From: Burkholderiaceae bacterium
GTDB lineage: Bacteria > Pseudomonadota > Gammaproteobacteria > Burkholderiales > Burkholderiaceae_C
Direction: 5' to 3'
Length of the DNA: 6,394 nucleotides
Assembly (NCBI GenBank): GCA_024235915.1
Contig: JACKLO010000032.1
Span: forward strand, 1-6,394
Shown one piece after another: positions 5,917 through 6,394 of this stretch. Both the position numbers and the translations under genes were made by a program. The notes below the pieces were generated by a model. It saw nothing but the letters and a program-made list of their open reading frames with translations. It had not been told where the DNA came from and did not search any database. Positions within the stretch are counted from its first letter, which is position 1; each line of letters starts with the position of its first letter.

Positions 5917-6394
5917 GTGACCTACGCCCTGTTCGATGACGCCGGCAAGTTCCTCGCCGGCCGCGTGATGTCGGAGGCGGAGAGCTCGATGCAGGTCGAG
6001 CTCGACTCCGGCAAGCGCGTGAAGGTGAAGGCAGCCAACGTGCTGCTGCGTTTCGAGAAGCCGGCGCCGGCAGATCTGCTGGCCGAGGCGGCGCAGCAGG
6101 CGGCCGACATCGACCTCGACCTGGCCTGGGAATTCGCCCCGGAGGCCGACTTCGGTTTCGCCGACCTGGCGCGCGACTACTTCGACGCGTCGGCCGGGCC
6201 GGTCCAGCAGGCCGCCGCGCTGCTGCGCCTGCACGATGCACCGCACTACTTCCGGCGAGCTGGCAAGGGGCAGTACCGCAAGGCACCGGAAGAAACGGTC
6301 AAGGCGGCCCTGCTGGCCATCGAGCGCAAGAAGCAGGTGGCGCAGCAGATCGACGCCTGGGCCAGCGATCTGGTCGAGGGACGCTGCCCGGACG
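5917..6394 (+). CDS. RNB-domain (RNase II/VacB-like) exoribonuclease family protein, N-terminal part (partial)
   Basis: The first 159 codons of a gene that runs off the right edge. The start is GTG at 5917: an in-frame TAG at 5899-5901 bars any earlier start, and the next ATG (5968) would cut into the conserved beginning YALFDDAGKFLAGRVMSE. The visible part has the features I recall for the N-terminus of the betaproteobacterial RNase II-like protein: GKRVKVKAANVLLRF (residues 29-43), DFGFADLARDYF and APHYFRRAGKGQYRKAP. Such proteins carry an RNB catalytic domain further on, which degrades single-stranded RNA 3' to 5' in the cytoplasm. That domain and its catalytic aspartates are outside the window. 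Recognition is from memory of this protein family, often found near mpl and yqiA-like genes in Burkholderiales. The gene lies 15 bases after, and in the same frame as, the secreted-protein gene. Confidence 0.75.
   Translation, partial: MTYALFDDAGKFLAGRVMSEAESSMQVELDSGKRVKVKAANVLLRFEKPAPADLLAEAAQQAADIDLDLAWEFAPEADFGFADLARDYFDASAGPVQQAAALLRLHDAPHYFRRAGKGQYRKAPEETVKAALLAIERKKQVAQQIDAWASDLVEGRCPD

Noticed and set aside
5434..6246. A 270-codon minus-strand open frame spanning the end of the secreted-protein gene and the RNB start
   Set aside because: It is antisense to two supported genes, crosses their boundary and has arginine-rich shadow composition.
1..6394. Mobile elements, CRISPR arrays, tRNA/rRNA genes, toxin-antitoxin or defence genes
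   Set aside because: I looked for terminal repeats, transposase or integrase motifs, regularly spaced repeats and clover-leaf patterns by eye and found none. Nearly all sequence is accounted for by the seven genes and four short gaps.

Overview
The window looks like chromosomal DNA from a high-GC betaproteobacterium, most likely of the order Burkholderiales (Rubrivivax/Leptothrix/Ideonella-like or Comamonadaceae-like). The reasons are strong G/C at third codon positions, few recognisable Shine-Dalgarno sites, and a gene set framed by an mpl end, a YqiA-type hydrolase and the N-terminus of a VacB/RNase II-like protein. As I recall, these lie close together in many Burkholderiales. This placement is inference; no marker gene is present.

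Layout, left to right. (1) Bases 1-190: the 3' end of mpl (murein peptide recycling ligase), plus strand. (2) 191-253: a short convergent gap with a strong hairpin that probably terminates transcription from both sides. (3) 254-2974: a large minus-strand gene for a lipid-anchored, exported zinc metalloprotease of the DUF5117/DUF5118/metzincin type. (4) 2975-3054: a divergent promoter region. (5) 3055-3657: a YqiA/YcfP-like alpha/beta hydrolase. (6) 3648-4358: a FabG-like short-chain dehydrogenase whose start overlaps the yqiA-like stop, so the two are probably co-translated. (7) 4359-4452: a gap with small inverted repeats, a possible promoter and a strong ribosome binding site. (8) 4453-5901: an exported protein with about seven HAF-like repeats and a C-terminal Ig-like domain. 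(9) 5917 to the right edge: the 5' part of an RNase II family (RNB) gene, beginning 15 bases after the previous stop.

The genes do not form an obvious single pathway. The metalloprotease and the HAF-repeat protein are envelope or extracellular products. The hydrolase, dehydrogenase and RNase-like protein are cytoplasmic. The pattern fits a conserved housekeeping block (mpl, yqiA-like, RNB) into which lineage-specific genes have been placed. I see no tRNA, rRNA, CRISPR array, insertion sequence, phage gene or defence system, and nothing that clearly qualifies as a new biological system. The least understood item is the seven-repeat secreted protein at 4453-5901.
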